A stretch of DNA of 64,000 nt from Hellea sp. Its GTDB lineage: Bacteria > Pseudomonadota > Alphaproteobacteria > Caulobacterales > Maricaulaceae. Below, in pieces: positions 1-8,243 of the stretch; the stretch's first letter is position 1, and every line of letters starts with the position of its first letter. The position numbers and the translations under genes were made by a program. The stretch lies in the NCBI GenBank assembly GCA_020628425.1, contig JAHDEZ010000001.1, positions 1-64,000 on the forward strand, read 5' to 3'. The notes under the pieces are model-generated. The model was not told where the DNA came from, did not search any database, and was given only the letters and a program-made list of their open reading frames with translations.

Positions 1-50
1 ACGTGACCAGATTTACAGTCTGGCGCCTTTAACCACTCGGCCACCCCTCC
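1..50 (-). tRNA. tRNA-Tyr (GTA), 5' part only
   Basis: The reverse complement begins with acceptor strand GGAGGGG, a D-arm with GGCCGAGTGGTTAAAGGC, and an anticodon stem-loop containing ACTGTAAAT, so the anticodon is GTA. The variable arm, T-arm and 3' end lie beyond the window edge. It runs divergently from rlmB, an arrangement common in alphaproteobacteria. Confidence 0.93.
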
Positions 51-182
51 TTAATAATCCTCGAAATCAGCAATTCAAATTAATGCTGCCTCCAACAAAA
101 AACGCTCTGTCAACCGCGCCGCAATGATGTATAGCGACCGCATCAACAGAGACTGTCCAGTAAAATTTGAGGCTATATAGAG

Positions 183-1115
183 ATGTCAGGCGAAAGGCGC
201 AATAGGCGATTTGATAAAAAAACGCCTAAATATAAGGAAAAATTAGCTGAAAAAGCCTCCAGACCCATGCGCTCCAAAGGCATGCGGTCTCACAGCGTTA
301 CAGCCCGACCTAGAAAACCGGGTGATTCCCGCTCAAAAGGCTCAAAGAACCATAAGGGAAAAGGCCGCGAAGGCGGCGCAGGATGGATATGGGGCTTTCA
401 CGCAGCTAACGCAGCACTGACCAACCCCAAACGAACCATTCATGACATCTATGTTACTGAAAATATTAAGGAAAAACTGGATATACCCGGTAAACCACCC
501 TTCCCAACAATATCTCTCCCATCAGAGATTGACCGCCTTTTACCGCGCGGCGCCGTGCATCAGGGAATCGCTTTACGCTGTGCGCCTCTAGAGTGGCCCG
601 ATATATCCGATATCGCCTATGAGGCACCGGAAGATGGGCTTATCATTGTTCTGGACCAGATAACTGACCCGCAGAATGTGGGGGCAATGTTACGATTGGC
701 CTCTGCTTTCGGAGCCAGCGCCCTGGTCATACAGGACCGGCACGCACCGCCTCTTTCCGGCGCACTTGCCAAAGTGGCAACAGGATGTCTGGAAACCGTT
801 CCGGTCTGTCAAGTTACTAATATCGGTAATACTTTACAGGATCTGGCAAAAACAGGATGGTTTATCACGGGATTGGCCGGCGAAACCGAACTGGAACTTG
901 CCGATGCGGTTAAGGGTGCTGGCAAACAGGTCATCGTAATGGGCGCAGAAGGTCCAGGCCTGCGCGCCCGTGTTCGCGATTGCTGCGATCAGCTCGCACG
1001 CATCCCCATGCATTCATATCTGCATGGCGCAAAAGCCTTGCCAGGACAGGCCGAAAGCCTCAATGTGGCCACAGCGGCGGCCATAGCCCTCTATGAGGTT
1101 CGCCGAAAAGAATAA
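183..1115 (+). CDS. rlmB: TrmH/SpoU-family 23S rRNA 2'-O-ribose methyltransferase (RlmB-like)
   Basis: Methylates a ribose 2'-O in 23S rRNA using S-adenosylmethionine; cytoplasmic. The first ~65 residues are a very basic, disordered-looking extension; then comes a small substrate-binding domain (WGFHAANAAL at about 70-80) and the SPOUT catalytic domain from about 155. SPOUT motif 1 is seen as DPQNVGAMLRLASAFGA, and motifs 2/3 as VMGAEGPGLR and SLNVATAAAIALYE. Compared with typical family members there is a small insertion before the SLNVA motif (around HGAKALPGQAE). Length 310 aa is slightly long because of the basic N-terminus. The ATG is preceded by a weak purine-rich stretch (TATAGAG). RlmB (G2251) versus another TrmH-family target cannot be settled from sequence alone. 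Confidence 0.88.
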   Translation: MSGERRNRRFDKKTPKYKEKLAEKASRPMRSKGMRSHSVTARPRKPGDSRSKGSKNHKGKGREGGAGWIWGFHAANAALTNPKRTIHDIYVTENIKEKLDIPGKPPFPTISLPSEIDRLLPRGAVHQGIALRCAPLEWPDISDIAYEAPEDGLIIVLDQITDPQNVGAMLRLASAFGASALVIQDRHAPPLSGALAKVATGCLETVPVCQVTNIGNTLQDLAKTGWFITGLAGETELELADAVKGAGKQVIVMGAEGPGLRARVRDCCDQLARIPMHSYLHGAKALPGQAESLNVATAAAIALYEVRRKE

Positions 1116-1127
1116 AAGGGGAAATGA

Positions 1128-1979
1128 GTGGCCTATAATTTTAAGGATGCGGTGGCCGTCGTCACTGGCGCGGGTAGCGGCATAGGCCGGGCCTTGGCCT
1201 TGGATTTGGCTGTACGCGGTGCACATGTGGCGATTTCAGATATCAACCAGTCAGGCCTAGATGAAACGGCGTCACTGATTGGCGACAAAGTAAAGGTCCG
1301 TAAAGACCTGCTGGATGTTACCAACCGAGGCGCTATGTTCGCCTATGCGACTGATATAAAGGAAGAATTTGGCAAGGTAAATTTGGTTTTCAACAATGCC
1401 GGTGCAGCCCTAAATGGTCGCTTTGACGAAACTGATCTGGATGATTTCGACTGGCAGATGAATGTGAATTTCAATGGCGTTTTAAACGGAACAAAAGCAT
1501 TCCTCCCTATATTAGAAGCTGCAGACTGGGGACACATAACCAATATCTCTTCTATTTTTGGAATTATCGCTGCCCCCGGCAATTCCGCCTATAATGCCAG
1601 TAAATTTGCGGTACGCGGTATGACTGAATGTCTGCGGATTGAACTCAAACAGTCTGGCAGCAATGTGAGCTGCTCAACGGTTAATCCTGGCGGCGTCAAA
1701 ACCAATGTCGTTCGCAATGCCCGCTCTGCAAAAGGCAATACGTTTCTGGGCGGTAAAACCCATGACGAGATGATCCAGGGATTTGACGAACTGGCTAAAA
1801 CCACACCGGAAAAGGCTGCTAAAATTATTCTCAACGGGACGGCCAAAAACAAGAAACGCATTCTTGTTGGCACGGACGCCAAAATAATCGACAAAATTCA
1901 GCGCGTGTTCCCGACGCTCTATTTCCCTATCATGCAGAAGACTTTTGGCTGGGGTAAGGATTTAATGGATGAAAGCTGA
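1128..1979 (+). CDS. Short-chain dehydrogenase/reductase (SDR)
   Basis: NAD(P)-dependent oxidoreductase of the classical SDR family; substrate unknown. Visible motifs: the glycine-rich dinucleotide site TGAGSGIG at residues 13-20, NNAGA around 90, the catalytic serine in ISSIFG, and the YxxxK pair in YNASK. The length of 283 aa is usual for family members with a C-terminal extension. The start is GTG at 1128, supported by AAAAGGGG seven bases upstream; an ATG at 1124 in another frame stops after four codons. Its 3' end overlaps the next gene by 11 bp, so the two are very likely co-transcribed and perhaps act on the same lipid or steroid-like substrate (inference from the neighbour being a DUF1295 reductase). 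Confidence 0.9.
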   Translation: MAYNFKDAVAVVTGAGSGIGRALALDLAVRGAHVAISDINQSGLDETASLIGDKVKVRKDLLDVTNRGAMFAYATDIKEEFGKVNLVFNNAGAALNGRFDETDLDDFDWQMNVNFNGVLNGTKAFLPILEAADWGHITNISSIFGIIAAPGNSAYNASKFAVRGMTECLRIELKQSGSNVSCSTVNPGGVKTNVVRNARSAKGNTFLGGKTHDEMIQGFDELAKTTPEKAAKIILNGTAKNKKRILVGTDAKIIDKIQRVFPTLYFPIMQKTFGWGKDLMDES

Positions 1980-2817
1980 TCTCTACGCAAATCTAGGCGC
2001 AAGCACGCTGACGGTTCTGGCCTGCCTCATGGTCCTATGGTTGATCTCTCTGAAAATCAGAAACGCCAGCATTATAGATATATTTTGGGGCTTTGGTTTT
2101 GTCATCATTGCAGCTATCTGCCTTTATCAGGCGCCAGGTATAACGCCTTACCTGAAGCTTCTGGCTGCCCTGCCGATAATCTGGGGGCTTAGGCTCACCC
2201 TATATCTGGCACGGCGAAATCTGGGGCACGGCGAAGATGACCGTTACGTGGCCATGCGTAAGCGGGCAGAGAATAACGGAATATCCGAAGGCGGCTGGCG
2301 CAAACGCGCCTTTTTCACCATTTTTCTAGGTCAGGGTCTTTTGATGCTGATTGTTGCTGCGCCTATTTGGTATGGCATGGCTCTAGGGCTTTATTCCAAC
2401 AGTTCCGGCGTACTGCACGAAACAACCATTGGTCCAATTGCAGTTTTAGGCGCCCTTATCTGGGCTATCGGCATAATATTTGAAACTATAGGTGACTGGC
2501 AGCTTTCCAGATTTATCAAGAAAAACAAAGACTTTGATGGACCCTATGAAGACAAACCTGTGCTTTCTTCAGGACTTTGGAAATATTCACGCCACCCCAA
2601 TTACTTTGGCGACGCATTGGTATGGTGGGGAATCTTCCTTGTCGCGTGTCAGGTACCACATGGTTGGGTGACAATTATCGCTCCGCTTTTGATGACATTC
2701 CTTTTAGTGCGCGTATCTGGCAAAGCACTGCTGGAATATAAGCTCAAGAAACGCCCTGCTTATGGCGACTATGTGGAACGCACATCTGGTTTTATTCCCT
2801 GGATTCCGAAAAAGTAA
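1969..2817 (+). CDS. DUF1295 / steroid 5-alpha-reductase-like membrane protein
   Basis: An integral inner-membrane protein with about six or seven hydrophobic segments. The C-terminal part carries the signature of the DUF1295 and isoprenylcysteine methyltransferase/5-alpha-reductase superfamily: SGLWKYSRHPNYFGDALVWW (about residues 200-219), where the RHPNY motif contributes to NADPH or cofactor binding in characterised relatives. Length 282 aa is normal. It overlaps the upstream SDR gene by 11 bp, suggesting translational coupling and a shared two-step redox pathway on a lipid substrate. The substrate cannot be read from the sequence. Confidence 0.85.
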   Translation: MKADLYANLGASTLTVLACLMVLWLISLKIRNASIIDIFWGFGFVIIAAICLYQAPGITPYLKLLAALPIIWGLRLTLYLARRNLGHGEDDRYVAMRKRAENNGISEGGWRKRAFFTIFLGQGLLMLIVAAPIWYGMALGLYSNSSGVLHETTIGPIAVLGALIWAIGIIFETIGDWQLSRFIKKNKDFDGPYEDKPVLSSGLWKYSRHPNYFGDALVWWGIFLVACQVPHGWVTIIAPLLMTFLLVRVSGKALLEYKLKKRPAYGDYVERTSGFIPWIPKK

Positions 2818-2906
2818 CCTTAACGACCGCAATCATACACTATATCTGATAATTAAGATTCTCAGGTTATAAATTGTGTGAGATAAATTCGAATTACGGA
2901 ACAACC

Positions 2907-3872
2907 ATGCCCAGACTTGCCCATCATCTGACCCAACAGAAGGTAGATATAGAACTTACAACTTTGATTGGGGTTGTCGCTGATTGCTGCGCTGATATTG
3001 CCGCCCTGCTCCGTCATGGCCCCATGAGCGGCATTCTGGGGCTAGCAGGTGCCGAAAATATCCAAGGCGAAGATCAGAAAAAATTAGATGTAATCTCCAA
3101 TGACATGCTCAAAGAGGCCCTGGAAAAATCCGGCCTCGTCAAAGGAATTGCCAGCGAAGAAGAGGACAACTGCGTTGGCTGTTCACCGGACGGGAAGTTT
3201 CTGGTCCTGTTTGACCCTTTGGATGGTTCGTCCAACATTGACATCAACAGCCTGGTCGGCACGATTTTTTCAATTTACGCCGCGCCGGACAAAACAGATA
3301 TCGGTGACGATGACTTCCTGCGTCCCGGCAATGAGCAGGTCGCGGCAGGCTATGTGCTTTACGGGCCGTCTGTGATGATGGCACTGACAACCGGGCAAGG
3401 CACGCAGTTTTATATGCTGGAACAATCCAAGGGTGAGTTTTTGCTCTTTGACGACAATGTCCAAATCCCAAAGGACACAAAAGAATTTGCCATTAACGCC
3501 TCCAATCAGCGCCATTGGGCGGAACCCATGCAGGCGTATATAGCGGACCTACTAAAAGGCGAGACCGGCCCGCGGGACAAGAACTTCAATATGCGCTGGG
3601 TGGCGGCCATGGTCGGCGATGTTCACCGCGTGCTTTCGCGAGGCGGCATATTCACCTATCCTTGGGATAAGAAAAACCCAAACAAAGCCGGTAAACTCAG
3701 ATTAATGTATGAAGCCAATCCTATGGGTTTTCTAGTGGAACAGGCTGGCGGTAAGGCTTTTACAGACGCCATACGAATTCTGGATGTAGAACCTGATAAT
3801 ATCCATCAGCGCGTACCTGTAATTCTCGGTTCCGCCAATGAGGTTGATGTCTGCCTCGGTTATCACGCTTAA
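2907..3872 (+). CDS. fbp: Fructose-1,6-bisphosphatase class 1
   Basis: Hydrolyses fructose 1,6-bisphosphate to fructose 6-phosphate in gluconeogenesis (or the Calvin cycle in autotrophs); cytoplasmic and Mg-dependent. Diagnostic class 1 metal/substrate motif [10 protein letters not shown] is present around residues 108-117, with [11 protein letters not shown] and [14 protein letters not shown] further on. The reading frame is open from a TTG at 2874, but ATG at 2907 gives the usual N-terminus ([11 protein letters not shown]) and 321 aa, matching the family; I prefer it. No other Calvin-cycle genes are nearby, so a gluconeogenic role is the simple reading. The stop codon is immediately followed, in the same frame, by a decayed adhesin fragment. 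Confidence 0.95.
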   Translation: MPRLAHHLTQQKVDIELTTLIGVVADCCADIAALLRHGPMSGILGLAGAENIQGEDQKKLDVISNDMLKEALEKSGLVKGIASEEEDNCVGCSPDGKFLVLFDPLDGSSNIDINSLVGTIFSIYAAPDKTDIGDDDFLRPGNEQVAAGYVLYGPSVMMALTTGQGTQFYMLEQSKGEFLLFDDNVQIPKDTKEFAINASNQRHWAEPMQAYIADLLKGETGPRDKNFNMRWVAAMVGDVHRVLSRGGIFTYPWDKKNPNKAGKLRLMYEANPMGFLVEQAGGKAFTDAIRILDVEPDNIHQRVPVILGSANEVDVCLGYHA

Positions 3873-4259
3873 GGAGTATTAACACAGCTCCAAACAGCGG
3901 CGATTGCCGTGAATGCCGAAGCCATTGAAGTGAACCGTCAGGAGATTGAGAGAAACTCTATCAAAATCGATCAGGCTTTCTCTCAAATTTCCGCCAATTC
4001 CGACGCGATAACGGCTAATGCGCTGGATATTGCTGATCTGCAGGAAGGCCTGGCTGCCGTTGCCGCCATGCCCGACATGTACCTCAACCCCAATGAGAAA
4101 TGGGCAACCACGGGCGCCGTGTCGGCTGTGGGCAGCGAAGTTGGCTTTGGCGCAACACTCGCCTTGCGCGGCAGCGATAGCTGGAGCATTGGTGCCTCCG
4201 TCGGTATGGGCGGCGATGAAGCCACTGGACGTATTCAGTTCCGCTATGCAGGAGAATAG
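3873..4259 (+). pseudogene. Decayed C-terminal fragment of a YadA-type trimeric autotransporter
   Basis: The reading frame right after the fbp stop encodes a stalk-plus-anchor segment that aligns end to end with about the last 120 residues of the 938-aa adhesin at 5363-8179 (shared blocks: AIAVNAEAIEVNRQ, IDQAFSQIS, IGASVGMGG/VGASVGMGG). Roughly two thirds of positions look identical by eye. The only in-frame start is GTG at 3909, with no ribosome-binding site and no signal peptide; the end is RYAGE rather than the terminal aromatic residue usual for outer-membrane beta-barrel proteins. It therefore probably cannot be secreted, and is a relic of an ancestral tandem copy. A role as a recombination donor for the intact gene is possible but only speculative. 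Confidence 0.75.
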
Positions 4260-4281
4260 GCATTAGAAACTAATGCTCTCT

Positions 4282-4313
4282 AAGCCCCCCGCTCCCGATT
4301 TCGGGGGCGGCTT
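4282..4313 (+). terminator. Weak hairpin after the adhesin fragment
   Basis: AAGCC pairs with GGCTT around an inner CCCG/CGGG stem. The tail (CTTCTATAAT) is only moderately T-rich, so termination efficiency is uncertain. It would end fbp transcription. Confidence 0.4.
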
Positions 4314-4346
4314 CTATAATTGGGCCCTCCCTATTTGCACATAAGC

Positions 4347-4375
4347 TTGGACTTAAGATCAAATTGTGATACAAT
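4347..4375 (+). promoter_or_regulatory. Predicted sigma-70 type promoter
   Basis: TTGGAC (4347-4352) and TACAAT (4370-4375) are separated by 17 bp, close to the housekeeping consensus. Transcription would begin near 4382, about 20 bases before the ATG of the next gene. Confidence 0.5.
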
Positions 4376-4401
4376 ATCACCAACTAAATGTGGAGGACAT
4401 C

Positions 4402-5046
4402 ATGAGGATAAGACAAATGGCTTTTTTAACGGCCCTTTTTTTAGGGGCCGGAATATCAAGCTCAGCAGACGATACGGAAAAACTACCTGGCTGGTACAAA
4501 TATGAATATTTGCTCAATTTCGAAGGAAATTTCGTCAAAAAACGCGACCGGGAAAAACTCTATATTGCGGAAACAATTTACACCGATATTCCAAACTCGC
4601 CCGGTAACGTGGCCATGACTTGTGTCAATGGCAAGCTGAGCGTTGCCGTCGCCTTTGAACCAGTCGACATGAAGGCTTTCGTAGAGGAAAATACAACGAC
4701 ACGAGGCTGGAGTTTCAAACTCATACCAATGAAAATTGACGGCAAACGGCAGGAACTTCATAAATGGATGTATCTGCATAGTTTAAGCGTTGCGATTCCC
4801 CGTAAGAGCTCTGATCGGGCCAAAATTTATAATTCCGTCATTCGCGGAGACTCGGTAATTCTGGACATGGATTTCAAACCCCAGATAGAATTAAACCTTC
4901 CATCCCCTAATCAGGCTTTTAACGAATTTGGCAGTGCTTGCGGTATGGGCATTCTCAAGAATAATCCCAAGAAAATTATTCTGGAACCTGGTGACGTGTT
5001 TTTAGGTGAAACCTTAAATTACAGCACGGTCGACCACGGCAATTAG
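4402..5046 (+). CDS. Secreted protein of unknown function
   Basis: I do not recognise this family. Starting at ATG 4402, which has GGAGG at 4392-4396, the product is 214 aa with a clear Sec signal peptide (MRIRQMAFLTALFLGAG, cleavage near SSSA/DD). The mature part is mixed alpha/beta in composition with two cysteines that could form a disulfide (in MTCVNG and SACGMG), and no membrane segment or lipobox. A longer reading frame exists from 4366 but it has no ribosome-binding site and spoils the signal peptide. The gene has its own predicted promoter and a strong terminator, and sits between the decayed anchor fragment and the intact adhesin, so a role at the cell surface is plausible but unproven. 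Confidence 0.75.
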   Translation: MRIRQMAFLTALFLGAGISSSADDTEKLPGWYKYEYLLNFEGNFVKKRDREKLYIAETIYTDIPNSPGNVAMTCVNGKLSVAVAFEPVDMKAFVEENTTTRGWSFKLIPMKIDGKRQELHKWMYLHSLSVAIPRKSSDRAKIYNSVIRGDSVILDMDFKPQIELNLPSPNQAFNEFGSACGMGILKNNPKKIILEPGDVFLGETLNYSTVDHGN

Positions 5047-5071
5047 AATACAGCCACAAGCCGAGACCAAG

Positions 5072-5101
5072 CCGCCCCTTTCAAAATAGGGCGGTTTTTT
5101 T
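5072..5101 (+). terminator. Rho-independent terminator
   Basis: CCGCCC (5072-5077) pairs with GGGCGG (5089-5094), followed by a run of seven T. It ends the secreted-protein gene. Confidence 0.85.
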
Positions 5102-5208
5102 ACTTTTGAGTTCAACTAATTTCACGCTTATCCTCAAATTTGAGGACGCACAAAACCCCATTTTGCTTAAATCTCTTATTACCTGGTCACATATTGTTTT
5201 TTCAAAAA

Positions 5209-5224
5209 TGTAACCTGGGCCACA
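5209..5224 (+). promoter_or_regulatory. CRP-type binding site upstream of the adhesin
   Basis: TGTAA-CCTGGG-CCACA matches TGTGA-N6-TCACA at eight of ten positions. The six-base spacer CCTGGG is identical to that of the site at 9859-9874. It lies about 140 bp upstream of the adhesin start. A related half-site (CCTGG-TCACA) lies at 5182-5191. Confidence 0.45.
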
Positions 5225-5338
5225 AACTCCGTTCTACGGATCGGCTAGTTAATCAGAGCGCTTAACAAGTGCTATGCAATTGGGGGGTGATATGGCCGCA
5301 ACGGAATATTATTGGAAATTATTCCAACATGAATTGAT

Positions 5339-5357
5339 GCCTCCAAAATATGGAGGC
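5339..5357 (+). promoter_or_regulatory. Hairpin masking the adhesin ribosome-binding site
   Basis: GCCTCCA (5339-5345) and TGGAGGC (5351-5357) form a perfect 7-bp stem with a five-base loop (AAATA). The TGGAGG half is the Shine-Dalgarno sequence, six bases before the ATG at 5363. A second small hairpin, TTGGAA-ATTA-TTCCAA (5312-5327), lies just upstream. Translation may therefore depend on melting or on a factor that opens the stem. Confidence 0.6.
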
Positions 5358-5362
5358 AAATA

Positions 5363-8179
5363 ATGCAGACAGTTACTTTATCAAACCACAAAGAGAAAAG
5401 AGAATTTAAGACAAAACCAGAAAAATCACTACGACAAAAACTCTTAGCAATTACGTCCTTAGCCGTCTTGGCAATGGCAACGACGTCGGTTACTGCACCC
5501 ATAGCGCAGGCGCAAAACGATGTGGATGGCTATGACGGTTTGGTGTACTCCGGTTGTCCAAATGGAGCCATCACAGCGGGCGAAACTGCTCGGCGCCAAA
5601 ATATGGTTGCAGGCATGCGGCACTGTATTTCAACGGGCGCTGACCGCAATATTATCTCTGGCGGATACCATAACATTGGGGCCAATTCAGACATCAATAC
5701 CATATCTGGATGGCGGCATACAATCGGGCAAACATCTCTTGCCAACCTTGTCAACGGTAACCGAAATCAATTGGGCGACAGTAGCTGGCATAACACGCTC
5801 TCCGGCTATCAGATCATCGCCGCCGGAAATGGGAACTTCGGCAATGCCCTGCTAGGTGACACCATTACCATGGGTGGATCCAGCAGCTATAACAGCGTGA
5901 CGGGCAGCCGTCAGACATTGGGATCGGGAACCCGCGGCAATGATATGAGTGGGCGTTTTAACAGCATGGGCGATCTTGTACGTTATAATTCCATGACCGG
6001 CCGACGAAACATGATCGGTAACGCTGAAGCAGGCAATCAAGACGTGACCGGAACCGCCAATCATATCAGCGGTGCCTTTAACGGCGTCGGTGTTATTCGC
6101 ACGGCAGGAACAGATGGCATTCTCGGTACGCAGGACGATATTCTATCGGCCCCAGTTGGTTTCTTTACCGGGGCCGGCAATGATGTCAGTGGCCGTTACA
6201 ATACGCTGGGTGCCTCAAGTAGCAATAATAGGGTCAGTGGTCGCAATCATAATGTTGGCAATTATTCCAGCGGTAATTCGGTGGCCGGTTATGGTCAGGA
6301 CATTGGCAATCTCTCCAATTACAACCATGTCTCTGGTGGATTTTTTAACCGCATGGATAATAATACCAATCAGGTTAGTATTCTCGGCTCCAATAATTAT
6401 ACGGGGGCTCATACGGAGAATGTCCAGATTATGGGACGGGGCAATGACCTCTGTAATGATACGGATACCGGTCCGGGCTTTGCTTGTTCCGCCGGAGGAA
6501 CCAGCGACACGGATAGGCTGAATGCCGTCAATATTCTTGGCTCTGACAATAAAGTCTTCACACAAGGCGTGGCTGGATCTCATGTAAAAATTCTAGGAGA
6601 CGGCAATTCCGTCAATGGCGTGGGTTCGGGCTGGAATATCATTACCGCCCACAACTCGACCGTAGAGGGCTCTGGAAATTTTGTTGCTGGCGGTAATGAA
6701 ACACAAACCTTATCTGTTACCGGTTCTGACAATGTCGCGATCGGCGGTGGGATGACCGCAACCGGTAATAACACGGTCGCCATCGGTAATAATGGCTCGG
6801 CCATCGCTGATAATGCAATTGCCATTGGGTCTTGTTTCGACTTTGACAGTAGTGGCACGATTGACCCGGCATCGGAATGCACGCAGGCCAATGACTTGAG
6901 AAGTACAGCCATTGGGACAGCTGCACAGGCTGGTGGCGTTCAATCCACAGCTATTGGGGCCACAGCGTCAGCGAATGGCGGCTCTGCAATTGCCATCGGG
7001 ACTAACGCGTCCGCTGACGGCCTTTGGTCTGTTTCTATGGGTACTAGTGCGACTGCACAGGGGCAAAAATCTATAGCCCTCGGATTATCGAGTTCATCTG
7101 CGGGCGGCAATACTGTGGCAATAGGTACTCAATCTGTCGCTAATGGTGCCAATGCTGTTGCAATTGGCAGAGGGGCAAACGCGACAGGTATCAATGCATT
7201 GGCTATGGGTCTCAATTCAACAGCGAACGGCACGTCAGCCTTTGCCCTTGGCCCGGACGCCAACGCCGCCGGTCTGCGTTCGCTTGCACTTGGTAATAAC
7301 GCGCAAGCTCTGGAGACCAGCTCAACTGCCGTTGGACGCGACGCGAATGCATCCCATAGTGGTTCATCCGCATTTGGATTTGGCGCAACGACTTCTCTTG
7401 CCAATCAGATGATGTTCGGCACGGCCAGCGTCACCTATGTGATGCCGGGAATAACCTCCTTTGCGTCCAAGAACAGACAAAGCGGTGCCGTCTATTATGT
7501 CACCTCGGATGCCAATGGTAATTTGGCCGTCACAGACGACCCGGTTCCGGTTGCTGATGCGAGCGCAACCCCGTCAAGTGACGGTGCCAAACAGACAGGC
7601 ACGCCAACAACAGGTGGCCATACGGTCGGCGGTCACAACGTGGAAACCACTGATGAGCGCTTTGGCGGTAATATCAGCGAGGCGCCTGTGGATAGCCGTA
7701 ATGGTCTGGTCGACAGTTCGCTGGTGGGCAGTAATCTCAATTTTGGGAATGAGCCGGTTTCTACGCCTGTCCCAGGCAATGGTCAGACATCCCTTAGCCT
7801 GATGTCGCAAAACGCTTCAGCCATTGCGGTCAATGCCGAAGCCATCGAAGTCAATCGTCAGGACATCCAGAAAAACGCCATTTTGATTGATCAGGCCTTT
7901 TCCCAAATTTCCGAGAACACGGATCTGATTAATGCCAATGCCGTAGCGATTAATGACCTGGGCAATAGTCTGGCTGCGGTCGCGGCCGTACCGGATATGT
8001 ATCTCTCACCCGGAGCCAAATGGTCCGCCTCCGGTGGTTTCTCAACGGTCAGTGACCAGATAGGCTTTGGAGCCACGCTCTCAATCCGAGGGTCTGAAAA
8101 CTGGGCTGTCGGCGCCTCCGTCGGCATGGGCGGTTCCGAGACCGCCACCAAAGTCCAATTCCGCTGGGAAGAGTTTTAG
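5363..8179 (+). CDS. Trimeric autotransporter adhesin (YadA-like, type Vc)
   Basis: A 938-aa surface adhesin predicted to trimerise in the outer membrane. Residues 1-50 form an extended signal peptide: about 25 charged residues, a hydrophobic core, then AQA/QND. Residues ~96-330 contain about eleven copies of a 16-residue repeat of form N-x-hydrophobic-S/T-G-x5-hydrophobic-G-x4 (for example NTISGWRHTIGQTSLA). Residues ~455-690 are classical YadA head repeats (AIG/AxG every ~14 residues), interrupted at 491-506 by a Cys-flanked, acidic loop (DFDSSGTID) resembling a calcium-binding loop. A low-complexity linker, a short coiled-coil stalk (IDQAFSQISENTDLI) and a ~60-residue four-strand anchor ending in Phe follow. 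It has a CRP-like site and a masked Shine-Dalgarno upstream, and a terminator downstream. The convergent membrane regulator next door may control it. Confidence 0.9.
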   Translation: MQTVTLSNHKEKREFKTKPEKSLRQKLLAITSLAVLAMATTSVTAPIAQAQNDVDGYDGLVYSGCPNGAITAGETARRQNMVAGMRHCISTGADRNIISGGYHNIGANSDINTISGWRHTIGQTSLANLVNGNRNQLGDSSWHNTLSGYQIIAAGNGNFGNALLGDTITMGGSSSYNSVTGSRQTLGSGTRGNDMSGRFNSMGDLVRYNSMTGRRNMIGNAEAGNQDVTGTANHISGAFNGVGVIRTAGTDGILGTQDDILSAPVGFFTGAGNDVSGRYNTLGASSSNNRVSGRNHNVGNYSSGNSVAGYGQDIGNLSNYNHVSGGFFNRMDNNTNQVSILGSNNYTGAHTENVQIMGRGNDLCNDTDTGPGFACSAGGTSDTDRLNAVNILGSDNKVFTQGVAGSHVKILGDGNSVNGVGSGWNIITAHNSTVEGSGNFVAGGNETQTLSVTGSDNVAIGGGMTATGNNTVAIGNNGSAIADNAIAIGSCFDFDSSGTIDPASECTQANDLRSTAIGTAAQAGGVQSTAIGATASANGGSAIAIGTNASADGLWSVSMGTSATAQGQKSIALGLSSSSAGGNTVAIGTQSVANGANAVAIGRGANATGINALAMGLNSTANGTSAFALGPDANAAGLRSLALGNNAQALETSSTAVGRDANASHSGSSAFGFGATTSLANQMMFGTASVTYVMPGITSFASKNRQSGAVYYVTSDANGNLAVTDDPVPVADASATPSSDGAKQTGTPTTGGHTVGGHNVETTDERFGGNISEAPVDSRNGLVDSSLVGSNLNFGNEPVSTPVPGNGQTSLSLMSQNASAIAVNAEAIEVNRQDIQKNAILIDQAFSQISENTDLINANAVAINDLGNSLAAVAAVPDMYLSPGAKWSASGGFSTVSDQIGFGATLSIRGSENWAVGASVGMGGSETATKVQFRWEEF

Positions 8180-8203
8180 AATTCCGGTTAGTCTATCAAA
8201 AGA

Positions 8204-8232
8204 AAGCCGCCAGACCTTAGGCGGCTTTTTCT
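8204..8232 (+). terminator. Rho-independent terminator after the adhesin
   Basis: AAGCCGCC (8204-8211) pairs with GGCGGCTT (8220-8227), followed by T-rich sequence. It lies between convergent genes. Confidence 0.85.
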
Positions 8233-8243
8233 TAGGGCGGCTT

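Noticed and set aside
4365-4380. TGTGA-like palindrome upstream of the secreted-protein gene
   Set aside because: The half-sites TGTGA and TCACC are seven, not six, bases apart, which does not fit CRP geometry; the same bases form a good -10 element.
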